Positions 25,517 through 35,300 are shown, counted from the first letter of the stretch. The stretch: 60,553 nucleotides of DNA from Reyranella sp. (GCA_019750135.1 JAIEOV010000004.1:1-60553); one strand, 5' to 3'. Notes: generated by a model from the letters alone, not told the origin. A program made the numbers and translations.

Positions 25517-26527
25517 ATGAGAAAATTCGCGAAATGGCTGGGCGGCGCAGTCGCCGCGCTGGCGCTGGGCAGCCTGCCGGCCAATGCGCAGACGCCCATC
25601 AAATTCACCCTGGACTGGGTTTTCCAGGGCCCGACCTCGCCGTTCCTGGTGGCGTTGGAGAAGGGCTACTACAAGGCCGAGGGCCTCGACGTCACGATGG
25701 ATCCGGGCCAGGGCTCGGCCGGCGCCGTGCAGCGCGTCGCCACGGGCGCCTACCAGATCGGCTTCGCCGACGTGAACGCCACCATCGAATACAACGCCAA
25801 GAACCCGGGCAAGGAAGTGCTCTGCGTATTCATGGCCTACGACTTCGCGCCGTTCGGCGTCTATGCCCTGAAGAAGAGCGGCATCAAGGTGCCCAAGGAC
25901 CTCGAGGGCAAGAAGCTCGGCGCGCCGGTGTTCGACGCGAGCTTCCGGCTGTTCCCGGCCTTCGCCAAGCTGAACGGCATCACCAAGTGGGAGCACGTCA
26001 ACCTGACGCCGCAGCTGCGCGAGCAGAGCCTGGTGCAGGGCACGGTGGACTTCATCTCGGGTCACTACTTCTCGTCGATGCTCGACCTCAAGGCGCGCGG
26101 CGTGAAGTTCGACGACATCGTCGCCATGCGTTACGTCGACTTCGGCATGGACGTCTACGGCAACGGCATCGTCATCTCGCCCGAACTCGCGAGCAACGAG
26201 AAGGCCGTGAAGGGCTTCATCAACGCCACGATCAAGGGCTGGAAGGACGTCATCGCCGACAACAAGCTCGGCATCGCCGCCGCCAAGAAGCGCGATCCCC
26301 TGATCGACGAGGCGCTGGAGCTGGAGCGCCTGCAGATCTCTCTGCAGACCAACGTGCTCACGCCCTACGTGAAGGCGAACGGCATGGGCGACGTCCAGCC
26401 GGAGCGGTTCGCGAAGTCGGTCAAGCTGGTGTCGGAAGCCTTCGGCCTGCCGGCGGCGCCGCCGGTCGACAAGGTCTTCACCAACAAGTACCTGCCGCCC
26501 AAGGCGGATCGCATGGTCGTCAAGTAG
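25517..26527 (+). CDS. ABC transporter substrate-binding protein (NMT1/SsuA-like)
   Basis: 336 residues. Sec signal MRKFAKWLGGAVAALALG (cleavage at NAQ) and an NMT1/SsuA body: KFTLDWVFQGPTSPFLVALEKGYYKAEGLDV, then GSAGAVQRVATGAYQIGFADV. Such proteins bind sulfonates, taurine, nitrate or pyrimidine precursors such as HMP. The KFTLDW opening is also typical of the HMP/thiamine-precursor type, so the ligand is open. It heads a three-gene importer operon. The 103 bases upstream hold the promoter; nothing else was recognised there. Confidence 0.92.
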   Translation: MRKFAKWLGGAVAALALGSLPANAQTPIKFTLDWVFQGPTSPFLVALEKGYYKAEGLDVTMDPGQGSAGAVQRVATGAYQIGFADVNATIEYNAKNPGKEVLCVFMAYDFAPFGVYALKKSGIKVPKDLEGKKLGAPVFDASFRLFPAFAKLNGITKWEHVNLTPQLREQSLVQGTVDFISGHYFSSMLDLKARGVKFDDIVAMRYVDFGMDVYGNGIVISPELASNEKAVKGFINATIKGWKDVIADNKLGIAAAKKRDPLIDEALELERLQISLQTNVLTPYVKANGMGDVQPERFAKSVKLVSEAFGLPAAPPVDKVFTNKYLPPKADRMVVK

Positions 26528-26530
26528 GTC

Positions 26531-27313
26531 GTGGCATTCGTCGACCTAAATAAGGTCAGTCTCACCTACAGGCTGGGCAAGGAAACCACGCTCGCCCTTG
26601 CCGATGCGACTCTCAGCATCGACAAGGGCGAGTTCATCGCCGTGGTCGGGCCGTCGGGTTGCGGCAAGTCGACCATCATGAAGCTCGTCACCGGCCTGCT
26701 GCCGGCGTCGTCGGGCGAAGTGCGGGTGGCGGGCGAGAAGGTGACCGGGCCGATCAAGGGCGTCGGCATGGCCTTCCAGAACCCGACCCTGATGCCCTGG
26801 CGCACCACCATGGACAACATCCTGCTGCCCATGGAGGTGGTCGAGCCGCACAAGCGCCGGTTCCGCAGCCATCGCGCCGAGTACGAAGAGCGGGCGATGA
26901 GGCTCTTGAAGACGGTCGGCCTGACCGACTTCGCGCGCCGCTATCCCTGGCAGCTCTCGGGTGGCATGCAGCAGCGCTCCAACCTCTGCCGCGCCCTGAT
27001 CCACGAGCCCGAGCTTCTGATGCTCGACGAGCCGTTCGGCGCCCTCGACGCCTTCACCCGCGAGGAGCTGTGGGGCGTCATGCAGGCGCTGTGGCTGGAG
27101 AAGCGCTTCACCGGCGTGCTGGTGACGCATGACCTGCGCGAGGCGGTCTATCTCGCCGACACGGTCTACGTCATGAGCAAGCGGCCGGGCCGCATCGTGC
27201 TCACCCGCAAGATCGACATCCCGCGCCCGCGCTCGCTCGCCACCACCTTCGAGCCGCATTTCGTCGATCTCGTGCACGAGCTGCGCGACCGCATCTCGCA
27301 GGAGCACGCATGA
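26531..27313 (+). CDS. ABC transporter ATP-binding protein (SsuB/TauB-like)
   Basis: 260 residues from a GTG start three bases after the binding-protein stop. Walker A GPSGCGKST, Q-loop AFQNPTLMPWRT, signature LSGGMQQR, Walker B LLMLDEPFGALD and the switch histidine in VTHDLREAVYL are all intact. It powers the adjacent importer from the cytoplasm. The MPWRT after the Q-loop is characteristic of the nitrate/sulfonate/taurine importer ATPases. Its stop overlaps the permease start (ATGA). Confidence 0.95.
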   Translation: MAFVDLNKVSLTYRLGKETTLALADATLSIDKGEFIAVVGPSGCGKSTIMKLVTGLLPASSGEVRVAGEKVTGPIKGVGMAFQNPTLMPWRTTMDNILLPMEVVEPHKRRFRSHRAEYEERAMRLLKTVGLTDFARRYPWQLSGGMQQRSNLCRALIHEPELLMLDEPFGALDAFTREELWGVMQALWLEKRFTGVLVTHDLREAVYLADTVYVMSKRPGRIVLTRKIDIPRPRSLATTFEPHFVDLVHELRDRISQEHA

Positions 27314-28086
27314 GCGACCTCAGGCGCGAGGCGCTCAAGATCGCCATGCCGTGGCTGGCGACGGCGGTGCTCCTGATCATCTGGGAGCTGGCCTGCATCG
27401 TCTTCGACATCCCCGAGATCATCCTGCCCAAGCCCAGCAAGATCTTCACGGTGTTCGTGGCCCGCTTCGACATCCTGATGGCCTATTGCTGGGATACGCT
27501 GTGGACGACGGTGATCGGCTTCCTGCTGGCGATCGCGGGCGGCCTGTTGCTGGGGCTGGCGATCGGGGCCTCACCGTTCGTCTATTCGGGCCTCTATCCG
27601 CTGCTGATCGCCTTCAACGCCATCCCCAAGGTGGCGCTGGTACCGATCCTGATGATCTGGGTGGGCGTGGGCTCGCTGCCGGCGGTGATCACCGCCTTCG
27701 TCATCAGCTTCTTCCCCATCGTGGTCAATGTCGCGACCGGGCTTGCCACCATCGAGCCCGAGATGCGCGACGTGCTGAGAAGCCTCGGCGCCACGCGAAC
27801 CGAGATCCTGACCAAGGTCGGCATCCCGCGCGCCATGCCCTATCTCTTCGCCAGCCTGAAGGTCGCGATCACCCTGGCCTTCATCGGCTCGGTGATTTCC
27901 GAGACGGTCGGCGGAAACAACGGCATCGGCTTCCTGATGCTGTCGGCCAGCGCGCGCAACGACGCGCCGACGACCTTCGCCGGCCTGTTCGCCATCGCCA
28001 TCATGGGTGTGCTGATGTACGCGATCTGCGCCCTGGTCGAGAAGCGCATGACGCGCTGGGCGTTCCGCGGCGAGATCGTGGGCTGA
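27310..28086 (+). CDS. ABC transporter permease (SsuC/TauC-like)
   Basis: 258 residues, six hydrophobic segments. The EAA coupling loop, MRDVLRSLGATRTEILTKVGIPRAMPYL, contacts the ATPase. It is the only permease of the operon and should act as a homodimer. The operon ends at a strong hairpin directly after this stop codon. Confidence 0.94.
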   Translation: MSDLRREALKIAMPWLATAVLLIIWELACIVFDIPEIILPKPSKIFTVFVARFDILMAYCWDTLWTTVIGFLLAIAGGLLLGLAIGASPFVYSGLYPLLIAFNAIPKVALVPILMIWVGVGSLPAVITAFVISFFPIVVNVATGLATIEPEMRDVLRSLGATRTEILTKVGIPRAMPYLFASLKVAITLAFIGSVISETVGGNNGIGFLMLSASARNDAPTTFAGLFAIAIMGVLMYAICALVEKRMTRWAFRGEIVG

Positions 28087-28087
28087 T

Positions 28088-28120
28088 GAGCGGGAACCCT
28101 GCAGGTCAGGGTTCCCGCTC
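28088..28120. terminator. Bidirectional hairpin after the SsuABC-like operon
   Basis: GAGCGGGAACCCT and its exact complement (13-base arms) enclose a seven-base loop, starting one base after the permease stop. It lies between convergent genes and could terminate both, although neither strand shows a good U tract. Confidence 0.7.
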
Positions 28121-28132
28121 AAGAGCAGAAGA

Positions 28133-28336
28133 TTACCGCGGCTGGCAGTTCGAGGCCGGCAGGTACTGCTGCTGCATGGCCCTCACGCAGTCCTCATAGG
28201 ACGCATAGGTCTGCTGATAGCCAGACTGCTGGACCTGCGCGGTATTCTGATGGCGCACGTCAGCGGCCGGATCGATTGCCGTTGCACCGAGAGTGAGCGC
28301 GCCGGCACCAATGGCGATAAGAAAGAACAGCGGCAT
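28133..28336 (-). CDS. Small secreted protein of unknown function
   Basis: 67 residues. A hydrophobic N-terminus (MPLFFLIAIGAGALTLGATA) probably acts as signal or anchor. The rest is Gln/Tyr-rich (QVQQSGYQQTYASYEDCVRAMQQQY) with two cysteines near the C-terminus that could form a disulfide. The start is set by a near-perfect AAGGAGG site nine bases upstream. No family recognised. The 167 bases between it and the LLM gene upstream of it hold no gene that I can support. Confidence 0.65.
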   Translation of the reverse strand: MPLFFLIAIGAGALTLGATAIDPAADVRHQNTAQVQQSGYQQTYASYEDCVRAMQQQYLPASNCQPR

Positions 28337-28503
28337 GTGATCCTCCTTTCCACTGTGTGGAGCAATCAACGCCGGCCGCGTTTGCGGGTGCCTGCGGCAG
28401 GGTGTGGCAAAGCTGGGAACGCGACGTCAGGGCCATGCAACCGCAGCGGCCGACGGGCGTTAGGCGCGCCACTTTCGGCGAGACGCCGGCGGTCCGGAAG
28501 AGT

Positions 28504-29538
28504 CTAGAACACTGCTTCGGCGACGACTCGCAGGGACTCGACGGTGGCGCCGCTCAGGAGCATGGAGCCGATCTCGTGCGTCCGGCCGGCTGCCTTCCAG
28601 GCTTGCAGGCGATCCTTGATGCGCTCGGGACTGCCGACCAGGGAGACCTCGTCGACCAAGGCATCCGGCACGGCGGCGATCGCTTCGGGGCGCCGGCCGC
28701 CCAGGAAAGCATCCTGGATCTTCACGGCGGCTTCCTCGTAGCCGAGCTGCTTGGTCACGTCGTTGTAGAAATTCTTCGACCGCGCGCCCATGCCGCCGAT
28801 GTAGAGCGCGAGTTCCGGCTTCAGCGCGTCGCGGCAGGTCTGAAGGTCGGGGCCCATGGCGATGCGGACGTAAGGGGCGACGTCGAAGTCGGCCATGGTT
28901 CGGCCGGGGCGACCTTTGGCGATGCCGGCGCGCAGCGGGTCGGTCACCATCTTGGTCTTCTCCGGCGACATGAAGATCGGCAGCACGCCGTCGGCCACTT
29001 CGCCCGCCACCTTGAGCCCGATCGGCGTGATCGAGGCGGCATAGATCGGCATGTCGGGATCGCCATGCAGGATGCTCTTGAGCGGCTTGCCCAAGCCCGT
29101 CGCGCCGGGACCGGTGTAGGGGATTTGGTAGAGCTCGCCCTGGTGCTGCAGGGCCGCCTCGCGCTTCAGGATCTTGCGCAGGATGTCGATGTATTCGCGC
29201 GTGCGTGCCATCGGCTTGCCGAACGGCACGCCGTGCCAGCCTTCGACGACCTGCGGGCCCGAGGCACCGATGCCCAGCAGGAAACGGTTGTTCGACAGCG
29301 CCTGCAGGGTGAGCGCCGTCATGGCCGTGCAGGCGGGCGTGCGCGCCTGCATTTGCATGATGCCGGTGCCGGCGCGGATGCGAGTCGTGCGGGCGAGGAT
29401 CCAGGCCGTCGGTGTGACGGCATCGGTGCCGTAGGCCTCGCCGCTCCACACCGAATCGTAGCCCAACCGCTCGGCCTCCAGCACCTCGGCGAGCGCGAGG
29501 TCGTGGCCGTGATAGCGCAGAAGCATTCCAAGTCGCAT
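28504..29538 (-). CDS. LLM class flavin-dependent oxidoreductase
   Basis: 344 residues, luciferase-like TIM barrel. GYDSVWSGEAYGTDAVTP, RIRAGTGIMQMQARTP and FLLGIGASGPQVVEGWHG are the F420/FMN-binding landmarks. It may act with F420 or FMN as a dehydrogenase or monooxygenase. A second LLM gene ends two bases upstream of its start, so the two probably form a pair of related enzymes in one transcript. The substrate is unknown. Confidence 0.92.
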   Translation of the reverse strand: MRLGMLLRYHGHDLALAEVLEAERLGYDSVWSGEAYGTDAVTPTAWILARTTRIRAGTGIMQMQARTPACTAMTALTLQALSNNRFLLGIGASGPQVVEGWHGVPFGKPMARTREYIDILRKILKREAALQHQGELYQIPYTGPGATGLGKPLKSILHGDPDMPIYAASITPIGLKVAGEVADGVLPIFMSPEKTKMVTDPLRAGIAKGRPGRTMADFDVAPYVRIAMGPDLQTCRDALKPELALYIGGMGARSKNFYNDVTKQLGYEEAAVKIQDAFLGGRRPEAIAAVPDALVDEVSLVGSPERIKDRLQAWKAAGRTHEIGSMLLSGATVESLRVVAEAVF

Positions 29539-29540
29539 GA

Positions 29541-30527
29541 CTACCCCCTGCGCAATCCGGCCAGCAGCGGCATCGCCTCGGCGGCAAAGCGCTCGATCTG
29601 CTGGTCGCGTTCCTCATAAGGGCCGACGAAGTCGAGGATGAGATGGCGCACGCCGGCCTGCTGGAACTTGAAGATCGTCTCGACCACGTCCTGAGGCGTG
29701 CCCAGCGCGGCGTAACGCTGCGCGGCCTTGCGGAAGTCCATGGCATAGCGCTGGCTGAGCGACGCCGTCGCGGCGTCGAGCGCCTTCTCGTAGGTGTCGT
29801 CGATGCGCGTGAACAGAAGGTGCGCGGTGCCGAAGCCGCGATCGAAGGTGCGCCCGGCCTCGCTGGCGGCCGTGGCGATCTTCTCCAGGCCCTGACGGTA
29901 CATGTCGGGCGTCACGACATAGGACATCCAGCCGTCGGTCATGCGTCCGGTGCGCCGCAGTGCCGGGTCGGAGCGGCCGCCGCACCAGATCGGCGGGCCG
30001 CCCGGCTGGCGCGGCGGCGGCTGCATCCTGATGCCCTCGAAGTTGAAGAACTTGCCGGCATGCGAGACGGGCTCGCCGGTCCACAGCTTGCGCATGACCG
30101 TGATGCTTTCGCTCAGCCGGGGGCCGCGCTCGTTGATTGGCACGCCGCAGGCCTCGTACTCCTTGGGGAATTCGCCGCCCACGCCGACGCCGAACACGAA
30201 GCGGCCTTCGGTCAGGTGGTCGAGCGTGGAAACCTGCTTGGCGACAGGTGTCGGATGGCGCAGCGGCAGCAGGTAGACGTCGGTGCCGAAGATCAGGCGC
30301 CGGCTGACCACGGCGGCCTGGGCGAGCTGCAGCAGCGGGTCGAAGATCGGGATGGTGAAGGCGACGTGATCGCCGACCCACATCGAATCGTAGCCGCACC
30401 GGTCGACCAAGCCGACCAGGTCGGCCATCTCGTCGATGGTGGGCAGCCACGGGCCCTCGGCAGGCTCGGTGCGGCGATGGAGGGTCTGCACGCCGATGCT
30501 GAGGTGGTCGTCCAGGGGAAGGTCCAT
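29541..30527 (-). CDS. LLM class flavin-dependent oxidoreductase (F420-type, TIGR03619-like)
   Basis: 328 residues. CGYDSMWVGDHVAFTIP, the HPTPVAKQVSTLDHLTEGRFVFGVGVGGEFPKEYEACGV region (split across residues 95-130) and GPPIWCGGRSDPALRRTGRM are typical of this branch. ATG 30527 is the family start; the open frame runs on upstream only as antisense. It lies five bases downstream of the ABC-F gene and two bases upstream of its LLM paralogue, implying one transcript. Confidence 0.91.
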   Translation of the reverse strand: MDLPLDDHLSIGVQTLHRRTEPAEGPWLPTIDEMADLVGLVDRCGYDSMWVGDHVAFTIPIFDPLLQLAQAAVVSRRLIFGTDVYLLPLRHPTPVAKQVSTLDHLTEGRFVFGVGVGGEFPKEYEACGVPINERGPRLSESITVMRKLWTGEPVSHAGKFFNFEGIRMQPPPRQPGGPPIWCGGRSDPALRRTGRMTDGWMSYVVTPDMYRQGLEKIATAASEAGRTFDRGFGTAHLLFTRIDDTYEKALDAATASLSQRYAMDFRKAAQRYAALGTPQDVVETIFKFQQAGVRHLILDFVGPYEERDQQIERFAAEAMPLLAGLRRG

Positions 30528-30532
30528 GGCGG

Positions 30533-32065
30533 TTATCCTACCTGCTCGAAGAAGCTCTCGGCATCGTCGATCTCGACCAGCCGGCCCTTGCGGATTTCCA
30601 GGAAGCGGTTGGCGACGGTGCGGGTGAAGTAGCGGTCGTGGCTGACGAACAGGCACGATACGTCGCTCTGGTCGAGCTCGGCCTCGAGCGCCTCCTGGCC
30701 CTCGATGTCGAGATGGTTGGTCGGCTCGTCCAGCAGGTACATGTTGGGCCGCAGCAGCTTCATCTTGAGAAACACCAGGCGGGCGCGCTCGCCGTGGCTC
30801 AGGATGTCGATCGGCTCGCCGATCTTGCGGAACGGGAAGCCGGCGCCGGCGAGCTGGCGGATCGCATCCTTCTCGTTGATGCCCGGCGCCTCGAGCACAT
30901 AGTCGAGGATCGAGGTCATCAGCGGCAGGTCGCGCATCGTCTGGTCGAAATAGACCAGGCGGCAGGCCGGGTTGAAGCGCACCGGCGACAGGCTGTCGTA
31001 ATGCTCCAGCTCGGGATCGAAGGCCTGCGCCAGCACCGACAGCAAGGTCGACTTGCCGGCGCCGTTGACGCCCAGCAGCGCGATGCGATCGCCGGCGCCG
31101 ACGGCGAGGCGGTCGATGGCCAAGAGCTTGCGGTCGCTGCCCGGCGCGGTGACGGTGAGGCCCGCCAGGCGCAACGCCACCTTGGCGTCGATGTCGCCGT
31201 CGGCCAGCTCGAGGCGCCGCTCGCGCGCGACATAGGTCTGGGTGCGGTCCTTCTCGATGCGGGCGATGCGCGTCTCCAGCGCGCCCTTGCGCTTGTTGAG
31301 ATCGGGGTTCTTGACCGCCCACACCTTGTAGCGCGCCGCGGCCTGCTCCAGGCGGCGGATCTCCTTGTCCTCGAGCTGGGCGCGCGCTGCCGCGGCGGCG
31401 TCGCGGCGCAGCAGCTCCTCGCGCGCCTGGGCGAAGCTGGTCTTGAAGGCGTGCATGCCGTCGCTGCGCAGGAAGAGCGTGCGGTCGGTCACGCGGTTCA
31501 GGAACTCGCGGTCGTGGCTCACGATCAGCATGGGCACGGGGAAGTCGACCGTGAGCCAGCGTTCCAGGGTGTTGATGTTGGCGAGGTCGAGATGGTTGGT
31601 CGGCTCGTCGAGGATCAGGATGTCCGGCTCCTCGAGTCGCGCAGCGGCCGCGATCAGCAGCAGGCGCTGCCAGCCGCCCGACAGGGTGCCGAACGGCTTG
31701 TCGAGGATCTCCGGCTCGACGCCGATCTCGTCCAGCAGCACGTCGATGCGCCACCAGTCGTCGTCCAGCCCGACCTTGGTGAGCGAACGCTGCAGCACGT
31801 CGCGCACCGCCAGCTCGGCCAGGCCCGGCGGCACGTCCTGCGGCACGCTGCCGGTCCTGAGCCCGCGCGAGCGGATCACCTTGCCGCCGTTCAGCTCCAG
31901 CTCGCCGCTGAGGCACTTCAGCAGGGTCGACTTGCCGGTGCCGTTCTCGCCGACCAGGGCGGTGCGCGTCCCGTCGAGCAGGAAGGTGATGCCGCGGAAC
32001 ACCGCGGCCGAACCGTAGAAGAAGGAGGCCCGCTCCATCCCGAGCACGGCCTGACGCGTCGCCAT
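30533..32065 (-). CDS. ABC-F family ATPase (Uup-like)
   Basis: 510 residues, two ATPase domains without membrane segments. Walker A GENGTGKST and GVNGAGKST, signatures LSGGWQR and LSHGERAR, and two LDEPTNHLD Walker B motifs are intact, and a charged linker of about 80 residues separates the domains. ABC-F proteins act on the ribosome, rescuing stalled complexes or protecting from antibiotics. The C-terminal coiled coil of full-length Uup is absent. It is first in a transcript with the two LLM genes. Confidence 0.93.
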   Translation of the reverse strand: MATRQAVLGMERASFFYGSAAVFRGITFLLDGTRTALVGENGTGKSTLLKCLSGELELNGGKVIRSRGLRTGSVPQDVPPGLAELAVRDVLQRSLTKVGLDDDWWRIDVLLDEIGVEPEILDKPFGTLSGGWQRLLLIAAAARLEEPDILILDEPTNHLDLANINTLERWLTVDFPVPMLIVSHDREFLNRVTDRTLFLRSDGMHAFKTSFAQAREELLRRDAAAAARAQLEDKEIRRLEQAAARYKVWAVKNPDLNKRKGALETRIARIEKDRTQTYVARERRLELADGDIDAKVALRLAGLTVTAPGSDRKLLAIDRLAVGAGDRIALLGVNGAGKSTLLSVLAQAFDPELEHYDSLSPVRFNPACRLVYFDQTMRDLPLMTSILDYVLEAPGINEKDAIRQLAGAGFPFRKIGEPIDILSHGERARLVFLKMKLLRPNMYLLDEPTNHLDIEGQEALEAELDQSDVSCLFVSHDRYFTRTVANRFLEIRKGRLVEIDDAESFFEQVG

Positions 32066-32109
32066 TGTCGCTCTCCAACCCCGTCATCCGGGGCGTGCAG
32101 CTTGACGAT

Positions 32110-33258
32110 TTATCGCCTCGCCGACGCAATGGCGACTGCAAAGGTGGCGACGACCAGCAAGCAAGTGACGACGATCAACGCCATGGACAGGGAAACCACG
32201 GTCAGTACTGCACTTGCGAAGATGACGCCCATCGCGTTTGCGGTGCGCGGCAGGGCAAACACCTCGGGTCGTCGCTGTGGCGGTGCAAGCGCGTCGAGGG
32301 TGAGCGAGTAATATGTCGACAGGGGAGCCATGACCGAGCCGATGAGGAGGGTTCCAACAATGGTCGTCGCGACCGACATGTTGAGGGCGACGAGAGCGGA
32401 CCCCAACGTCATGGAAAGGAGTTGGGCCAGCACAACCTTCCGCGTTGCCATGCGGTTGCGCATGCTGACCCATATGCCGCCGGCGACGGCGGCCGAACAC
32501 AAGGGAACCGTGAACAGGATGGCCAGGGTCGGTTCGTAGCCGAAGGTCAAGGCCAGGGCGACGGATCCGATCTCGATGGCCGCGACGGCAGCGCCTCCCG
32601 CTGCAGCACAGACAAGCCACAGCAGGATGGAGGGGCTGAGAACCGATCCCTTGGCACCGTGCCCGCCGTCGAGGTGGGCCGAGCCCGTGCTCGGGACCAA
32701 CAATGCCGGAACAGCGCCTACAGCCGCGAGGACAAGGACAGCAAGGACCGGCGAGGCAGAACCCAGCCCCGAAGCCATGACGGGAGCCAGCACGAAGGTC
32801 GCTTCGTTGAGCGTGGCCGCGATGCCGAGGGCGCGCGGCAACCGCGACGCAGGCGCCAGGTGGTTGAGCACGGCGCGCAGATAGCCGAAGGCAGCGCCGT
32901 TGACCAAGCCTGCAGCCGCGGCAAGCACGATCAGCCACGTGAACGCGGCTTCGTTGGCCGCGCAGATGGCAATTGCAAACAGGGTCGCCGAGCGAATGGC
33001 CACCAACACCTTCAGGGCCAACGCCAAATGCAGGCTCTTGCCCAGCCGGGCAATCGGGATGGCGCCGACCACCTGGGCAAGCGTCATTGCGAGCATCATG
33101 GCGGCGCCGCCGCTGGTGTCGCCGGTCAGGCTGAGGGCGACCAGCGAGAATGCGACAGGCCCGGCCGCCTGCGGCACGCCGAAGGTGCCCGACGAGATGA
33201 ACCAGCGAAGCAGCGGCAAGAGGACGACGCCCCGATCAGGGCAAGACCAGTACGCCAT
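32110..33258 (-). CDS. MFS family transporter
   Basis: 382 residues from ATG 33258, about 12 hydrophobic segments. The cytoplasmic loop between helices 2 and 3 (LAQVVGAIPIARLGKSL) is the weak MFS-A-like motif. The start is uncertain: TTG codons at 33270 and 33291 are also in frame, and every choice overlaps the upstream amidohydrolase. This overlap suggests coupled translation, so the carrier probably moves a substrate or product of that operon. Confidence 0.8.
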   Translation of the reverse strand: MAYWSCPDRGVVLLPLLRWFISSGTFGVPQAAGPVAFSLVALSLTGDTSGGAAMMLAMTLAQVVGAIPIARLGKSLHLALALKVLVAIRSATLFAIAICAANEAAFTWLIVLAAAAGLVNGAAFGYLRAVLNHLAPASRLPRALGIAATLNEATFVLAPVMASGLGSASPVLAVLVLAAVGAVPALLVPSTGSAHLDGGHGAKGSVLSPSILLWLVCAAAGGAAVAAIEIGSVALALTFGYEPTLAILFTVPLCSAAVAGGIWVSMRNRMATRKVVLAQLLSMTLGSALVALNMSVATTIVGTLLIGSVMAPLSTYYSLTLDALAPPQRRPEVFALPRTANAMGVIFASAVLTVVSLSMALIVVTCLLVVATFAVAIASARR

Positions 33259-34408
33259 CCTTCGAGACAATGCGACCGGCTTTGACGACAAGCTTGCGCC
33301 GCGGCCGGGTCGCCACAGCCTCGGCGAGGGAGCCCGCCTCGATTACCACGAAGTCGGCCGGGCCGCTCACCGCGAGGCCGTAGTCTTCGATCCCCAGCAC
33401 GTCCGCGGCCGCCTTCGTGACCATGTCGAAGGCCAGCGCCAGCTCCTCGTCGTGCCGGAAGTTGGCGCGGTAGCCGATCATCATGGCGCGTTCGAGCATG
33501 TCGCCGTTACCAAAGGGCGACCAGGCATCGCGGATATTGTCGGAGCCGCCGAACACTCGCACACCATGCTCGCGCAGCAGCTTCAGCGGCGGGATGGCGG
33601 CGCCGCCCGGGCCGTGGCTCATGATGGCGACGCCCGTGTCGGCCAGAAGGTCGGCCGTGCGTGCGGCCGACGCGGCCGATACCGAACCGAGGGCAAACGC
33701 GTGGCTGATCGCGACCTTGCCCTGCAGGCCTGCCGCCTTGGTGCGTCGGGCAATGGCCTCGATTTGCGCCAGGCCACCCTCGCCGCCGTCATGCAGGTGG
33801 ATGTCGATGCCGCAGCCGCGTTGCTCGGCGATGGCGAACAGCGGATCGAGATGACCGTCGAGATCGCCGTCGATGCCGACGGGATCGAGGCCGCCCAGAA
33901 GATCGGCGCCTTCGGCTATGGCGGCCGCCAGGAGGTCGGCCGTGCCCGGCGAGCGCAGGATGCCGCTTTGCGGGAAGGCCACGATCTGGATGGTGACGAG
34001 ACCAGCGAAGCGATCGCGCACCTTCAGGATCTCGCGCAGGTTCCTGAGGCCGAGCTGGTTGTCGATGTCGACGTGACTGCGCATGTGCAGCGTGCCGCTG
34101 GCCACGATCTGGCGCACCAGGTTGGCGCCGGTCTCGGATTCGGGAACGGTGCGCGCCGCGCGCACCTTGCGCTCGGCCTCGATGCGGTCGGCGACTTGGT
34201 TGCCCGTCGCCTGGTTGGGGACCCAGGGCAGGCCGAGCAGGGTCTTGTCGAGATGGATGTGGCCGTCGACCAGTGGCGGCAGGACGAGCGCACCCTTTAG
34301 ATCGAGGTCGCCCGTATCGGAGGCGGGGAGGAGGGCGACGATCCGCCCTCCTGAAACCTCGATGTCGTGCTTGCTGCCGTCGGGCAGCGTGGCGTTGGCG
34401 AACCGCAC
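33236..34408 (-). CDS. Amidohydrolase, cytosine deaminase-like
   Basis: 390 residues, GTG start, four bases after the aldolase stop. The metal and catalytic motifs of the CodA group are visible: DGHIHLDK, HMRSHVDID, HLHDGGEGG, SHAFALG and the final GSDNIRDAWSPFGNGDM. It should deaminate or hydrolyse an N-heterocycle or similar amide in the cytoplasm. Sugar-type transporter genes upstream suggest an imported nucleoside-like or cyclic substrate. True CodA specificity is not proven. Confidence 0.9.
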   Translation of the reverse strand: MRFANATLPDGSKHDIEVSGGRIVALLPASDTGDLDLKGALVLPPLVDGHIHLDKTLLGLPWVPNQATGNQVADRIEAERKVRAARTVPESETGANLVRQIVASGTLHMRSHVDIDNQLGLRNLREILKVRDRFAGLVTIQIVAFPQSGILRSPGTADLLAAAIAEGADLLGGLDPVGIDGDLDGHLDPLFAIAEQRGCGIDIHLHDGGEGGLAQIEAIARRTKAAGLQGKVAISHAFALGSVSAASAARTADLLADTGVAIMSHGPGGAAIPPLKLLREHGVRVFGGSDNIRDAWSPFGNGDMLERAMMIGYRANFRHDEELALAFDMVTKAAADVLGIEDYGLAVSGPADFVVIEAGSLAEAVATRPRRKLVVKAGRIVSKDGVLVLP

Positions 34409-34412
34409 GCCC

Positions 34413-35201
34413 TTACTTGTCGGCGATGGCGCCGGCTTCCTTGCGGGTCTGCGCGACGGCGGTGCGCGCGGCCATGGCCATCAGGCCGGAATCGTTGGCG
34501 ATGGTGACGAACTGGAAGCCCATGCCGATCGCCCGGGCGGCGTAGCTCGCCGTGCCGTTATGGATGCCGGCGAACTGGCCGCGCTTCTTCACGGCAGTGG
34601 TGAGCTTCTCATAGATCTTGAGGACCTGCGGCTCCTCGCGGTCGAGCTTGGGCACCAGGCCGAGCGACAGGCCGAGGTCGCTGGGGCCGACATAGATGCC
34701 GCTGATGCCCGGCACGTCGAGGATGGCGTCGATGTTGTCGATCGCCTCCTGGGTCTCGATCATCGGGATGATCAGGACCTCGTCGTTGGCCGTCGACTGG
34801 TAGGGCGTCGCCGAGCCGTAGGCGCCGGCGCGGATCGGGCCGTTGCTGCGCTTGCCCTTGGGCGGATAGAGCGCGTAGGAGACCAGCGCCTTGGCCTCGG
34901 CGACGTTGTTGACCATCGGGCAGATCACGCCCCAGGCGCCGCCGTCCAGGACCTTGCCGACGATGCCGGGCTCGTTCCACGGCACGCGCACCAGCGGCGT
35001 CACCGGATGCTTGTCCATCGCCTGGAAGCAGGCAACCATCGAATGGTAGTCCTGCACGCCGTGCTGCATGTCGACGGTGACGCTGTCCCAGCCGCACTGC
35101 GCCATGGTCTCGGCCGAGAAGCCGCTCGGGATGGCGAGCCATGCATTGACGACGGCCTTGCCCTCTTTGAGGCGCTTTTTCAGCGGGTTTCCGGAGTTCA
35201 T
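34413..35201 (-). CDS. HpcH/HpaI family aldolase
   Basis: 262 residues. It has VNAWLAIPSGFSAE at the start, the metal/catalytic region TVDMQHGVQDY, VRVPWNEPG with the active-site arginine, and IPMIETQEAIDNIDAI carrying the metal glutamate. These class II aldolases split 2-oxo-4-hydroxy acids to pyruvate or a similar enolate plus an aldehyde. ATG 35201 has AGAGGAA upstream. It follows two ABC permeases and precedes the deaminase-like gene in one minus-strand run. Confidence 0.92.
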   Translation of the reverse strand: MNSGNPLKKRLKEGKAVVNAWLAIPSGFSAETMAQCGWDSVTVDMQHGVQDYHSMVACFQAMDKHPVTPLVRVPWNEPGIVGKVLDGGAWGVICPMVNNVAEAKALVSYALYPPKGKRSNGPIRAGAYGSATPYQSTANDEVLIIPMIETQEAIDNIDAILDVPGISGIYVGPSDLGLSLGLVPKLDREEPQVLKIYEKLTTAVKKRGQFAGIHNGTASYAARAIGMGFQFVTIANDSGLMAMAARTAVAQTRKEAGAIADK

Positions 35202-35300
35202 GACGGCGTTTCCTCTTTCATGGTGAGCCAGGACGGCTGGATCATAGGCAGGCCGGGCCCGTGGGGCCACGGCGTCCTGTCGCAGCGCGGTCCGCAAGAG